Assembly: GCF_000714935.1 (NCBI RefSeq)
Contig: NZ_JMIR01000018.1
Location: forward strand, 1 to 64,000
Origin: Tumebacillus flagellatus
GTDB lineage: Bacteria > Bacillota > Bacilli > Tumebacillales > Tumebacillaceae
Length of the DNA stretch: 64,000 nucleotides
Direction of reading: 5' to 3'
Below, in pieces: positions 1-9,360 of the stretch. Numbering within the stretch: the first letter of the stretch is position 1; each line of letters starts with the position of its first letter. A model generated the notes under the pieces. The model saw only the letters and a program-made list of their open reading frames with translations, made no database searches and was not told the origin of the DNA. The position numbers were made by a program, and so were the translations under genes.

Positions 1-2
1 CG

Positions 3-2042
3 AACCAACATCTGGACGTCGGCTCCAACACCATCACGGTGGTGGTCACGGCGGCAGATCATTCAACCAAGACGTACACCTTGACCGTCATTCGCGCAGG
101 TTCCAGCAACAACGACCTGAGCAATTTGACAGTCAGCGCGGGCACCCTTGATCCGGTCTTCGCTGCGAAAACCGTTTCCTACACGGTGAATGTCGGCAAC
201 GAAGTCACCGATGTAACCGTCACTCCGACGGTTGCTGATTCCACCGCGACCGTAACCGTGAATTCGAAGGGTGTCGCCAGCGGCGATGCTTCGCAGCCGA
301 TTGCTCTGCATTCCGGCGAGAACATCATCACCGTGACGGTCACCGCTGAAAACGGAACGCCGAAGACGTACACGATCACCGTGAACCGCGCTCCGTCCGG
401 CAATGCCGACTTGAGCAACCTGCAACTGAGCAGCGGTGCTCTGAAGCCTGTCTTCGCTTCCGGAACGATCGCGTACACCGCAACGGTGGGCGCATCGGTC
501 AACAATTTGACCGTCACCCCGACCACTGCTGATTCCAACGCGACCGTAACGGTAAACGGTGCAATCGTCGCCAGCGGTCAAGCTTCTTCTGAAATCAAGC
601 TGAAAACCGGCGAGAACCCGATCACCGTCGTGGTCACCGCGCAAGACGGCACGACCAAGACGTACACCGTGACGGTCACCCGCACTCCTGCGCAAAACAA
701 CGGGGGCGCAACTCCGGGAACCGGAAACGGTAACGGAAACGGCAAAGTGACGGTCGTGGTCACCGGCGGCGGTTCCAATCCGGGCTCTTCGATGGAAGAC
801 CTGACGAAGAAAATCGGCTCCACCCTGAACATGTCCGCGACGATCCTCGGCACGGACGGCAAACCGCTGAACCTGCCGGCCATCCCGATCGACAGCAAAG
901 GCACGTTCCAACTGCCGAACGTTCCGGCCGGCACGTACTCGATGGTCTTGAACGTGGTCGCTCCGAACGGTGAAAAACTCGCCGGTCAAAAAGCGACCCT
1001 GACGATCGACGGCAGCGGCTCGGCCACCATCCAAATTCAATTGATCGACCCGTTCGGCGTCGTCCGCGATTCGATCACGCACCAACCGATCGACGGTGTC
1101 AAAACCACGCTGTACTGGGCTGACACCCAACTCAACCGCGACAAAGGCCGCACGCCGAACACGCCTGTCCCGCTTCCGGAACTTCCCGACATGGCTCCGA
1201 ACCAAAACCACAACCCGCAAACCACCCGTGACGGCGGTCAATACGGTTGGATGGTCTACCCGGATGCCGATTACTACATGATCTCGGAAAAAGACGGCTA
1301 TCTGCTCTACGACAGCCGCCAAGACCTCCGGGATGAAGCGCAAGGCGACACGAGCTACATCCGCAACGGTCTGATTCACGTCGGGCAAACGATCGTGCAA
1401 ATGAACTACGACATGACGCAAGCGTCTGCCGCTTCCGGTGTCCACAAACCGTACATCTACGGCTACCCGGACGGCACGTTCGGCCCTGACCAACACCTCA
1501 CCCGCGCCGAGTTGGCGGCGATTCTCGCACGCCTGCTGCCGGATGACGCCGGCAAATCGGCAACGCCGAACTTCACCGACCTGCAAACTTCGCACTGGGC
1601 GTACAGCTCGATTGCGAAAGTCTTCGGTCAGAAGATCATGATCGGCAATCCGGACGGCTCCTTCCGTCCGGATGCAGAAGTCACCCGTGCCGAAATGGCA
1701 GTGGTCATCGCGAAGCTCAAACAGCTTCCGACCGCTCTGGACACGAACTTCTCCGACATCGGCAGCCATTGGGCGCGCCAATTCATCGCCCAGGCGGAAC
1801 TCGCAGGTTTTGTGACCGGATACCCGGACCAAACCTACCGCCCGGACCAAGCGATCACCCGCGCCGAAACGGTTGTGATCATGAACCGCGTGCTGGGGCG
1901 CCACGTGCAACACGTCGACGCACCGTCCCTGTGGTCGGACGTTTCCCCGGACTTCTGGGGATACGCCGAGATCATGGAAGCGGCGCAAGAGCATGACTAC
2001 CAACTGCTTCAAGACGGCACCGAAGTCTGGAAGCAAAACTAA
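3..2042 (+). CDS. Cadherin-like repeat / SLH surface protein (3' part)
   Basis: The frame is open at the left edge, so the gene begins upstream; the first GTG in the window (39) lies inside a domain. About 680 codons are visible. The N-terminal part holds one partial and two complete cadherin-like beta-sandwich repeats of about 95 residues (repeated theme ADLSNL...TYTVTV...ENxITVxVTAxDGTxKTYT), then a Gly/Asn-rich linker. A carboxypeptidase-regulatory-like beta region follows at roughly 250-410, counted from position 39. Three C-terminal SLH motifs follow (GYPDGTFGPDQHLTRAE, GNPDGSFRPDAEVTRAE, GYPDQTYRPDQAITRAE). SLH domains bind pyruvylated secondary cell wall polymer, so I infer a cell-surface protein; the beta repeats suggest a stalk or adhesive role. 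Function beyond anchoring is not visible. Confidence 0.9.
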   Translation, partial: NQHLDVGSNTITVVVTAADHSTKTYTLTVIRAGSSNNDLSNLTVSAGTLDPVFAAKTVSYTVNVGNEVTDVTVTPTVADSTATVTVNSKGVASGDASQPIALHSGENIITVTVTAENGTPKTYTITVNRAPSGNADLSNLQLSSGALKPVFASGTIAYTATVGASVNNLTVTPTTADSNATVTVNGAIVASGQASSEIKLKTGENPITVVVTAQDGTTKTYTVTVTRTPAQNNGGATPGTGNGNGNGKVTVVVTGGGSNPGSSMEDLTKKIGSTLNMSATILGTDGKPLNLPAIPIDSKGTFQLPNVPAGTYSMVLNVVAPNGEKLAGQKATLTIDGSGSATIQIQLIDPFGVVRDSITHQPIDGVKTTLYWADTQLNRDKGRTPNTPVPLPELPDMAPNQNHNPQTTRDGGQYGWMVYPDADYYMISEKDGYLLYDSRQDLRDEAQGDTSYIRNGLIHVGQTIVQMNYDMTQASAASGVHKPYIYGYPDGTFGPDQHLTRAELAAILARLLPDDAGKSATPNFTDLQTSHWAYSSIAKVFGQKIMIGNPDGSFRPDAEVTRAEMAVVIAKLKQLPTALDTNFSDIGSHWARQFIAQAELAGFVTGYPDQTYRPDQAITRAETVVIMNRVLGRHVQHVDAPSLWSDVSPDFWGYAEIMEAAQEHDYQLLQDGTEVWKQN

Positions 2043-2046
2043 TCAA

Positions 2047-2085
2047 CAAAAAAGCTGACGTCCTCAGGACGTCAGCTTTTTGTTA
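2047..2085. terminator. Bidirectional rho-independent terminator
   Basis: A 13-bp perfect stem (AAAGCTGACGTCC / GGACGTCAGCTTT) with a 3-nt loop has A and T runs on both sides. It lies between the convergent surface protein and GGDEF/EAL genes and can serve both; it overlaps the last codons of the minus-strand gene. Confidence 0.9.
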
Positions 2086-4162
2086 GGGCCGGCAGAGCAA
2101 TAATCTTCGAAATCACCTGTTCCGCCGGCATCGGACGGAAGTAGATAAAGCCCTGCACCAAGTTGCAACCGTGCTTCCAGAGAAAATCCACCTGTTCCTC
2201 CGTCTCCACCCCTTCGGCGATGACTTCCAAGCCGAGGGTTTGCGCCATGGCGATGATCGTGGAGACGATCGGAGCTTGGCTGGTTCGGGATTCGATGCTC
2301 TGCACAAAGGAACGATCAATTTTGAGGGTTTGAATGGGGAATAAGTTTAAGTACTGCAGAGAGGAATACCCGGTGCCGAAATCGTCGATCGAGATGGAGA
2401 TGCCCAGTTGGGACAAGTGGGTCATCGTGTCCTTGACTCGTTCCACGTCCCCCATGACCACGCTTTCGGTGATCTCCAATTCCAAAAGCTTCGGCGGCAA
2501 CCCGGTCTGCCGGAGTTTGTCCAACACTTGTTCGACGAAGTCCTCTTGGTGAAACTGCATCGCCGACACGTTCACCGCCACCCGCAAGGGATGGCCTTCG
2601 TCTTGCCAAGCCTTCGCCTGCTGACAAGCCAACTCCAGCGCGATCTCGCCGAGCTTGATGATCAGCCCCGTCTCTTCGGCAAGCGGAATGAAGTCGCCCG
2701 GTGAGACGACGCCGCGCTCCGGGTGCATCCAGCGAATCAGCGCTTCCACGCTGTCGACGCTGCCGTTTTGAATGTTGACTTTGGGTTGGTAGTACAACAC
2801 GAAGTCTTTGTTGGCGACGGCGATCCGCAAGTCGGATTCCAACGAAAACAGCTCGGCGGGGTCGCGGTCGGAATGGCTGTAGATCTCGATGTGCTGGCGG
2901 CTGAGCTTGGCTTTGTGGACGGCAGCGCCCGCGTGTTTCAACAGCGTCTCCGCGTCATGGGCGTGCGTCGGATACAGCGCCACACCCACATGCGGGGTCA
3001 TGAACATCTCTTTGCCCTCAATATCGAACGGTTGACCCAATGCATGCAGCAAGTACGAGAGAGTGTCCATAATGTCCGCGAACGTCTTGCGGTCCGAAAT
3101 CAAGACGGTGAATTCGTCCCCGATCAGACGGGAGACGACGAGCCCCCGCGCGGAACACTCCTCTTGCAGACGCTCTGCCACCTTGATCAGGAAGCGGTCG
3201 CCGAACGCATGCCCGAACGAGTCGTTGATGTTTTTGAAGCGTGAAATATCCAAATATAACAAAGCTGAAATCGTACGGTTCTTCTGCGCGCGAACGATCG
3301 AGTCTTCAATCGCCTGCGTCATCCATCGCCGGTTCGGCAGCCCCGTCAGATCATCGTGATACGCCATCCGCTTCAAGCCGTTTTGCATCTGGTTGAATGC
3401 GGTCACGTCCTTGATCATCCCGTAGACGCCCACCACTTCTCCATTGACGAAGATCGGAAGTTTGAGCGCTTGCACTTCGACTTCTTCTCCCCGCACGTTC
3501 AGCAAACGTGTCTCATAGGTTCCCGTCGTCAGGCCCAATTTGGCCAGGCGGAACTTCTCAGCCGAGAGCTCGCGGTCCGCCTCGGAAACAAGCTCCAGAA
3601 ACGGCCGGTACAGCAACTCCTCCAAACTATGGCCCGTGATCGTGCCGCACGCTTGGTTCAGCGACACCAACCGGCCCTCCAGATCGAGCGAGAAAATCGC
3701 ATCAGGATGATGATCGAACAGCGAGCGATACCGCTGCTCGCTCTCTTCCAACAGTTGCTTGGCAAGTTTGCGTTCGCTGATGTCCCGTCCGATGCAGATC
3801 ACGTGTGTGAGGTTCCCCGATTCATCGAGCACCGGCGAACCCGTCACCTCGGCGTCAATCCAACCGTTGGCAGACAAAAACCGCGTCTCGAGCCGAATCG
3901 TCGATTGCGTGTCCAGCACGTTTTGAAACATCGCTTCGGCAAGTTCCACATCCGCTTCATGCACAAAATCAAAAGCGCTCCGGCCCACGGCTTGGCTCGC
4001 ATCCACGCCCAAGACGTTCATATATGAAGGAGAGGCGTACTCGATCACAGCTTCTCTGGTCAAAACGGTGATGATGTCGGTCATATAGTTGCTCATCTGG
4101 TCTAGATGGTAGGACAGAACCTTGAGCGCGCTTTCATCCACGCTGTCTCTGTTCTTGACCAT
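2072..4162 (-). CDS. PAS-PAS-GGDEF-EAL cyclic-di-GMP signalling protein
   Basis: The 696-residue protein has two PAS sensor domains (about 16-130 and 140-260), a GGDEF domain (about 265-420) and an EAL phosphodiesterase domain (about 430-690). There is no membrane segment, so it is probably cytosolic. The EAL domain keeps its signature residues: EALIRW, NVSAMQF, LEITES, IDDFGTGYSS, LKIDRSF and AEGVE. The GGDEF signature reads IGDEF, so the first Gly is lost. Known family behaviour suggests a hydrolytically active EAL, with the GGDEF inactive or a GTP-binding regulator; this is inference. I chose the ATG at 4162 because a GGGGTGGG ribosome binding site precedes it; an in-frame upstream start at 4234 has none. 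It is monocistronic between two terminators. Confidence 0.92.
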   Translation of the reverse strand: MVKNRDSVDESALKVLSYHLDQMSNYMTDIITVLTREAVIEYASPSYMNVLGVDASQAVGRSAFDFVHEADVELAEAMFQNVLDTQSTIRLETRFLSANGWIDAEVTGSPVLDESGNLTHVICIGRDISERKLAKQLLEESEQRYRSLFDHHPDAIFSLDLEGRLVSLNQACGTITGHSLEELLYRPFLELVSEADRELSAEKFRLAKLGLTTGTYETRLLNVRGEEVEVQALKLPIFVNGEVVGVYGMIKDVTAFNQMQNGLKRMAYHDDLTGLPNRRWMTQAIEDSIVRAQKNRTISALLYLDISRFKNINDSFGHAFGDRFLIKVAERLQEECSARGLVVSRLIGDEFTVLISDRKTFADIMDTLSYLLHALGQPFDIEGKEMFMTPHVGVALYPTHAHDAETLLKHAGAAVHKAKLSRQHIEIYSHSDRDPAELFSLESDLRIAVANKDFVLYYQPKVNIQNGSVDSVEALIRWMHPERGVVSPGDFIPLAEETGLIIKLGEIALELACQQAKAWQDEGHPLRVAVNVSAMQFHQEDFVEQVLDKLRQTGLPPKLLELEITESVVMGDVERVKDTMTHLSQLGISISIDDFGTGYSSLQYLNLFPIQTLKIDRSFVQSIESRTSQAPIVSTIIAMAQTLGLEVIAEGVETEEQVDFLWKHGCNLVQGFIYFRPMPAEQVISKIIALPALTKS

Positions 4163-4274
4163 ATTCGAACCCACCCCTTCCCCACCCTCTGTCACTCTCG
4201 CACTACTTCGACAAAAAATCCAAACTTCCTCCATTCATAAACCATTAATAAACCGGATTAATCCCCGAGAAGAG

Positions 4275-4310
4275 AAAAAGCTGACACCCTACTGGGCATC
4301 AGCTTTTCTT
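4275..4310 (-). terminator. Rho-independent terminator of the LtaS-like gene
   Basis: On the minus strand, GCTGATGCCC pairs with GGGTGTCAGC around an AGTA loop, flanked by A and T runs. The hairpin overlaps the stop codon region of the LtaS-like gene. Confidence 0.8.
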
Positions 4311-6137
4311 CCTTGCGGGCAAGCGTTCAATATAGGAACGGGACAACCGTTCCAATTCCAAAACTTTGGTCATGGAAGAACTGTACTCCTCGGTACCCTC
4401 TTGGCGTTCATGGGATTGGAGGTTGATCGTCACAGAGCCGTCCGACAGATACAGCAGATCGTCTTGCACAAACGACCCCGTCGGCAGGTAGAACAGTTCG
4501 CCGATGCGGTTGTGCGTCTGGTTGAGCAAGTCTTGCCCGAAGTGAATCTGGTCGCCAAGCGAAATTCCAAGCAAGTTGGCGAGCGTCGGCAGCGTGTCGA
4601 CTTGACCTCCGACGTTATGCAACGTTTCGCCCTTGACGCCCGGCACGTGCATGATCATCGGGATGTTCAACATGTCGGTCGTGTCGTACGGATGCCCGGT
4701 CAACTTGGCGATCGCTTGGCGGTCTTCCTCCGACGCCGACTCGGCGTGAAACGCGAAGTGGTCGCCGTAGAGCGCGATCACGGTGTTGTCCCAGAGGCCG
4801 TTTGCTTTCAACTGGTCAAAAAACGTCCCCAGCGCCGCATCGGTATAGTGTACCGCATGCAGGTAATCGCCGAGCATCGTGCCTTGGTCTTCCGCCGGCA
4901 CTTTCAAGTCATCGGCACCGTCCGGCAGTTTAAACGGATGGTGGCTGGAGAGCGTGACGTAGTTGGCGTAGAAGGGCTGGCCGCGGTCGGCGCGCTCCTT
5001 CAAGAGCGGAATCGACTTGCTGTACAGCACGTTGTCGCTCGCGCCCATGCCGATCACGTCGTCGCTGCCGAAATAGGATTTGTCATAATACTGGTTGTAG
5101 CCCATGTTCGGATACATCTGGTTGCGGTTGTAGAAACTCGCATCGTTGACGTGCATGGTGAACGCGTCGTACCCGTTGCTCTCAAGCAGTTTCGGGAGGC
5201 TCGGGAAGTCTTTGTCCTTGTAGATCGTCGACATCGCGCCGTTCTCCAGCGGATACAGCGACGTGTTGGTGATGAACTCGGCGTCGGACGTGTTGCCTTG
5301 CCCGATCATCGAGTTGAAATGGTCGAAGTACAGGCTTTCCCCGAGCAACTTGTTGAGGTTCGGGGTGATCTCTTGCCCGTCGATCTGCTTGCCGAGCACG
5401 AAGTTTTGGAACGACTCCAACTGGATGACGATTAGGTTCTTGCCTTTCGCCGCCCCGAAATCGCGCAGTTGCGCCGGGTCGGTGATCTCCTTGAGGTCGT
5501 TGATCGTGTCTTGCGTGATCGGACCGGTGTCGTACTGGTTGCTGCGCGTCTCCTTGATCGCTTGAAACGCTTCGGCGTTGAGGAGCCCGACATCCTTGGC
5601 GAGCTTCGACGGGTCGAGCGAGTCTTGCTCGCTCTTGGCGTAGATGTTCCACGTCGACACCAAGAGCGAGAGCGCCAGCACGACGCCCCAGACTTTGCGC
5701 GGGAACAGCCCCGGCGTGGTGAAAATCGGTTTGCGGATCACCGTCAGCACCAGCACGACCAGCAAATCGATGTACATGATCGCATCGGTCGGGTTCAACA
5801 GCACCGCGATCGAATCTCCCACCGATTCGGCTTCACCGAGCAGATACAGCGACTCAATCGGCGGAATTCGGTGGAACTGCCGGTAGTAGACCAGCACCGC
5901 CAAGTAGATCGTGGAAAGCAGGAAACTGAGCAGGAAATAGACGACGTTCTTGCCCCGTCGGAACAACAGTTCCACCAGCCCGAACAACAGGACAAACGCA
6001 CTGAGCTCCACCCCCACCACGCTCCAAAACGTGGTGTCTTCGTACATCCACTGCCGCACGTGCAGGGATTTCAGGATCATAAACACCGTATAGAAGACAA
6101 AAGGGCTTCGCAATACCTTCAGCAACAATGGCTTCAT
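4299..6137 (-). CDS. LtaS-family lipoteichoic acid synthase (membrane sulfatase fold)
   Basis: The 612-residue protein has about five N-terminal transmembrane helices (about residues 10-185) and an extracellular sulfatase-fold domain. In LtaS enzymes this domain transfers glycerol phosphate from phosphatidylglycerol onto growing lipoteichoic acid. The catalytic Thr is visible in GNTSDAEF (about residue 281), with metal- and substrate-binding motifs HHPFKLP (about 398) and LYGDHFAFH (about 455) and the conserved IQLESFQN strand. The start at 6137 (MKPLLLK) has AAGAAGG upstream; an in-frame ATG at 6227 lies inside the preceding terminator and is rejected. The length is close to other LtaS/YfnI/YqgS proteins. 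It cannot be assigned to one paralogue, and a primase or phosphoglycerol-transferase role is possible. Confidence 0.88.
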   Translation of the reverse strand: MKPLLLKVLRSPFVFYTVFMILKSLHVRQWMYEDTTFWSVVGVELSAFVLLFGLVELLFRRGKNVVYFLLSFLLSTIYLAVLVYYRQFHRIPPIESLYLLGEAESVGDSIAVLLNPTDAIMYIDLLVVLVLTVIRKPIFTTPGLFPRKVWGVVLALSLLVSTWNIYAKSEQDSLDPSKLAKDVGLLNAEAFQAIKETRSNQYDTGPITQDTINDLKEITDPAQLRDFGAAKGKNLIVIQLESFQNFVLGKQIDGQEITPNLNKLLGESLYFDHFNSMIGQGNTSDAEFITNTSLYPLENGAMSTIYKDKDFPSLPKLLESNGYDAFTMHVNDASFYNRNQMYPNMGYNQYYDKSYFGSDDVIGMGASDNVLYSKSIPLLKERADRGQPFYANYVTLSSHHPFKLPDGADDLKVPAEDQGTMLGDYLHAVHYTDAALGTFFDQLKANGLWDNTVIALYGDHFAFHAESASEEDRQAIAKLTGHPYDTTDMLNIPMIMHVPGVKGETLHNVGGQVDTLPTLANLLGISLGDQIHFGQDLLNQTHNRIGELFYLPTGSFVQDDLLYLSDGSVTINLQSHERQEGTEEYSSSMTKVLELERLSRSYIERLPARKKS

Positions 6138-6210
6138 GGTTTTGTCAACCTTCTTTTCGTTAAGATTGCCCCCTAGTGTACCAAACCCAGATGACGAAAT
6201 CATGTTGAAC

Positions 6211-6247
6211 GCAAAAAAACCCGGCATCGCCGCCGGGCCTTTTTTTA
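6211..6247 (-). terminator. Rho-independent terminator of the SAM-riboswitch unit
   Basis: On the minus strand a CCCGGC / GCCGGG stem is followed by T7. It lies 10 bp beyond the stop of the flavin monooxygenase gene and ends the riboswitch-controlled transcript. Confidence 0.85.
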
Positions 6248-6256
6248 CCAGAGAAT

Positions 6257-7291
6257 TTATACGGTTTTGACTGTCTGCATAACATCGCGGGCGAAGCGCT
6301 CCATCTCTTCCAGTTGCGGAGAGAATTGCAGGAGCAGCAGGTCGACGCCGGCTTCCTCGTACTCGCGGATCTTCGCTTGAATCTGCTCCGGCGTGCCGAT
6401 CAGCGCCGGGCGCAGGCCGCGGTTGGAGACGCTGTAGTCTTGGAGCGTGATCTGCTGCTCCAATTGCGATTTCGACGTGAAGTCTTGGAAGCCCGCGTAG
6501 CCGCTGAGGTCGTCCTTGACGTCGGTGATGCGCGCCAATTCCGCTTGCGCTGCTTCTTCGGTGTCGCGGCAGATGATGTACGCCGCCATGCCAAACGATG
6601 CGAACGGCGGGAGGCCGGCGTCGGCGCGGCGTTTTTTCATGTCGGCGATCTTGGTGCGGACTTCCTCCACCGTGCCGCCGTGCATGACGTAGGCGTCGCA
6701 GGACTCGGCGATCAGTTTCTTGCCGCGCTCCGATTCGCCGCCCGCGTAGAGGATCGGGTTCGGGCGCTGCACCGGCTTCGGCGACAGTTTCGCGTTCTCC
6801 ACGTTGTAAAAACGGCCCTGGTACGAGAAGGTTTCCTGCGTCCAGAGACCTTTGAGCACGTCGACGAATTCCTGCGTGCGCTCGTAGCGCTCGTCATGCT
6901 CGGCAAAGTGGCCGCCGTACTGGCGCGCTTCTTCCGCCCACCACGCCGAGACGATGTTCAGGGTGAAGCGACCGTTTGAAATCCGGTCGATGTTCGCCGC
7001 TTGCTTGGCGCAAACCGCCGGGTTGTGATAGCCAGGACGCACGGCGGTCATGATCTCGATCTTCTCGGTGACGGCGGCGAGCGCCGCGGCGGTCGACCAA
7101 GCTTCGAGCACGTCTTGCTCCGGGCCTTTGATGTCGTTGAGGTAGAGCTCGGCGATCAGCGTCGTGGAGAAGCCCCACTGCTCTGCTTTTTGAATGACTT
7201 GTTTTGCGTAGTCGAAGGTCGGCGGCATGTTCTCGTCGTCCACATTGCGCAGCCATCCGCCGAAGATCGGCAACCAGAATCCGTATTTCAT
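6257..7291 (-). CDS. LLM-class flavin-dependent monooxygenase
   Basis: The 344-residue protein belongs to the bacterial luciferase-like superfamily (FMNH2-dependent TIM barrel, as in alkanesulfonate and dimethylsulfone monooxygenases). Typical blocks are GFWLPIFGGW, TLIAELYLND, AANIDRISNGRFTLNIVSAW, EFVDVLKGLW and LSPKPVQRPNPILYAGGES. The start at 7291 has AAGGGAG eight bases upstream; the in-frame GTG at 7300 overlaps that site. It is separated by about 28 bp from the upstream homocysteine methyltransferase gene and has no promoter of its own that I can see, so both genes should answer to the same SAM riboswitch. That context makes a role in releasing sulfite or sulfur from an organosulfur compound likely. 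The substrate is not deducible. Confidence 0.85.
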   Translation of the reverse strand: MKYGFWLPIFGGWLRNVDDENMPPTFDYAKQVIQKAEQWGFSTTLIAELYLNDIKGPEQDVLEAWSTAAALAAVTEKIEIMTAVRPGYHNPAVCAKQAANIDRISNGRFTLNIVSAWWAEEARQYGGHFAEHDERYERTQEFVDVLKGLWTQETFSYQGRFYNVENAKLSPKPVQRPNPILYAGGESERGKKLIAESCDAYVMHGGTVEEVRTKIADMKKRRADAGLPPFASFGMAAYIICRDTEEAAQAELARITDVKDDLSGYAGFQDFTSKSQLEQQITLQDYSVSNRGLRPALIGTPEQIQAKIREYEEAGVDLLLLQFSPQLEEMERFARDVMQTVKTV

Positions 7292-7319
7292 CTCACTCAC
7301 TCCCTTACGTGTTCGATTC

Positions 7320-9251
7320 TCAGCAGCAGTTGCAACCCAATCCGTGGCGATGGTGCAACGGGTCGGCCGCAGCGGCGATTTCCGCTTGCGGCGACGTGAT
7401 TTCCCGGACGTATCGGGTCAATTCCACAGTCATGTCATAGTAATTGAACGGCGTGATCAAGTAGAGGCCGTTGAAGTGTTGAACGGCGACGTCGAGCAGT
7501 TCCTTGGCGATCTGCACGCCTTCGTGACGGGCTTCCACGCCCTCGAAGCGCTTGATGCGCTGAAGCGTCGACTCGGCGATTTTGATCCCCGGCACTTCGT
7601 TGTGCAGAAACTCGGCGTTGCGCGGGCCGGTCAGCGGCATCACCCCGATGAAGATCGGCACCGGGATGTGCTTCGTGGCTTCGCGGATCGCCAGCAGCGT
7701 CTCCGCGTCGTACACCGGCTGCGTCATGATGAAGTCCGCGCCCGCTTCCACTTTGCGCTCCAAGCGGGCAATCGCCGGTTCCAAGTTGCGCACGTGCGGG
7801 TTGAACGCGGCTCCGACGACGAAGCGGGCTTTGTTCTTCATTCGACGCCCGGAGAACGCAATTCCTTCATTAAGTTGTTTGACCATGCGAACCAAGTCGA
7901 ACGAAGAGAGGTCGAACACCGAAGTCGCCCCCGGCAGGTCGCCGACGCGCGCCGGGTCGCCGGTGATGACGAGCACTTGGTTCAGCCCCAGCGCATGCAG
8001 GCCCAAGAGATGCGATTGCTGCCCGATCAAGTTGCGGTCGCGGCAGGCGACGTGCGCGATCGCCTCGATGCCGAGTTCGCGCTTCAAGATCGCGCCGAGC
8101 GCCATGTTGCTGACGCGGGTGGTCGCCAGCGAATTGTCGGCGAGCGTGATCGCATCGGCGCCCGCTTCTTGGAGCGCTTTGGAGCCGGCGATGTACTTCT
8201 CGATGTCGAGATCGCGGGGCGTGTCGTATTCGACGATGATCGTGTGGCGCTGCTTCACCAAGTCGACGATGTTGGCGGTCGGCGGGAATTCGATGCGCGG
8301 GGTCTCGCGCTCCGGCGTTTCCACGCGGGTTTGCAGCACCGGGTTGATGCGCGGCACGCGCTTTTGGCCCGCCACGGAGTCGGCGATGGCTCGGATGTGT
8401 TCCGGCGCGGTGCCGCAACAACCGCCGATCAGCGCGACGCCTTGGTTGAGCAAGCGCGTCGCATAATCGCCAAAGTAGGCGGCGTTTGATTTGTATTGAA
8501 CTTTGCCGTCGATCATGCCGAGTCGCCCGGCGTTCGGGTAGACGGAGATCGGCATGCCTTCGGGCACGATCGCTTTTTCCAAGGAGCCGAGCATTTCGGC
8601 AGGACCGAGGCGGCAGTTGAGGCCGACGACGTCGGTGCCCGCCGCTTGGAGCTGGCGGAACGCTTGCGTCAGCTCATAGCCGTCGCGGGTGCGGCCGACT
8701 TCAAGAAGCGAGAGTTGCGAAATGATCGGCGTGCCGCTCGACGCCGCCAGCGGGCGGATCACATCCAAAGCGAGCAGCAGCTCTTCGAGGTCGTAGAAGG
8801 TCTCGAGGATCAAGCCGTCCACGCCCTCATGAAGCAGCGCGACCGCTTGTTCCTCGTAGATGTCGCGGTACTCTTCCCACTCCGAGCCGCGCACGCGCCC
8901 GGCGAGAATCGAGCCGACGGAGCCGATGACGAACGCCTCGCGCCCCGACTCTTCCACCGCTTGACGGGCGATCTGCACCGAGGCGCGGTTGATACGCGTC
9001 GTGCGGGTTTCCAACCCGTAGCGGGCGAGCGAATCGCGGTTTGCCGCGTAGGAATTCGTTTCGATGACGGTGGCCCCCGCCTCCAGGTACGCCGCGTGCA
9101 CGTCCCGCACCCAGTCCGGCTCCGTCAAACACAACTCTTCGGTGGACGCGCCGATCGCATTGCCCTGCAAATAGAGCAGAGTCGCCATCGCGCCGTCCCC
9201 GACCAACACATCAGACCGCAAACGCGCTCGAAACGCATGCTGTGAATTCAC
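7320..9251 (-). CDS. Bifunctional homocysteine S-methyltransferase / methylenetetrahydrofolate reductase (YitJ-like)
   Basis: The 643-residue protein fuses an N-terminal homocysteine S-methyltransferase barrel (about 1-310) to a C-terminal MetF-type reductase (about 335-625). The Zn-binding cysteines are present as GLNCRLGP and GGCCGTAP. The reductase half shows EYDTPRDLD and FIMTQPVYDAE. It links folate one-carbon units to methionine synthesis in the cytosol. The GTG start at 9251 is preceded by GAAGGGGTGG eight bases away; reading further upstream would run into the riboswitch terminator. The last residues form an unusual His/Cys-rich tail (HHRHGLGCNCC). Expression is controlled by the SAM riboswitch immediately upstream, and the LLM monooxygenase follows in the same unit. 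Confidence 0.93.
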   Translation of the reverse strand: MNSQHAFRARLRSDVLVGDGAMATLLYLQGNAIGASTEELCLTEPDWVRDVHAAYLEAGATVIETNSYAANRDSLARYGLETRTTRINRASVQIARQAVEESGREAFVIGSVGSILAGRVRGSEWEEYRDIYEEQAVALLHEGVDGLILETFYDLEELLLALDVIRPLAASSGTPIISQLSLLEVGRTRDGYELTQAFRQLQAAGTDVVGLNCRLGPAEMLGSLEKAIVPEGMPISVYPNAGRLGMIDGKVQYKSNAAYFGDYATRLLNQGVALIGGCCGTAPEHIRAIADSVAGQKRVPRINPVLQTRVETPERETPRIEFPPTANIVDLVKQRHTIIVEYDTPRDLDIEKYIAGSKALQEAGADAITLADNSLATTRVSNMALGAILKRELGIEAIAHVACRDRNLIGQQSHLLGLHALGLNQVLVITGDPARVGDLPGATSVFDLSSFDLVRMVKQLNEGIAFSGRRMKNKARFVVGAAFNPHVRNLEPAIARLERKVEAGADFIMTQPVYDAETLLAIREATKHIPVPIFIGVMPLTGPRNAEFLHNEVPGIKIAESTLQRIKRFEGVEARHEGVQIAKELLDVAVQHFNGLYLITPFNYYDMTVELTRYVREITSPQAEIAAAADPLHHRHGLGCNCC

Positions 9252-9292
9252 TTGGTTTTCCACCCCTTCTTCTGCTCGTGTGAGTTCGAAAA

Positions 9293-9336
9293 AATAAAAA
9301 GAGCCTCTTCTCAGGCGTCCAAGAAGAGGCTCATTG
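9293..9336 (-). terminator. Riboswitch expression-platform terminator
   Basis: On the minus strand, GAGCCTCTTCT pairs with AGAAGAGGCTC, followed by a T-rich run. It sits between the SAM aptamer and the GTG start, the usual place for an S-box transcription terminator. Confidence 0.9.
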
Positions 9337-9360
9337 TCGATAACAATGGAAACAGATCCT

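Noticed and set aside
63-2036. Long reading frame on the minus strand opposite the surface protein gene
   Set aside because: It is an antisense shadow of a GC-rich repetitive gene; its translation is Arg/Asp/Gly-rich with no domain, and there is no ribosome binding site.
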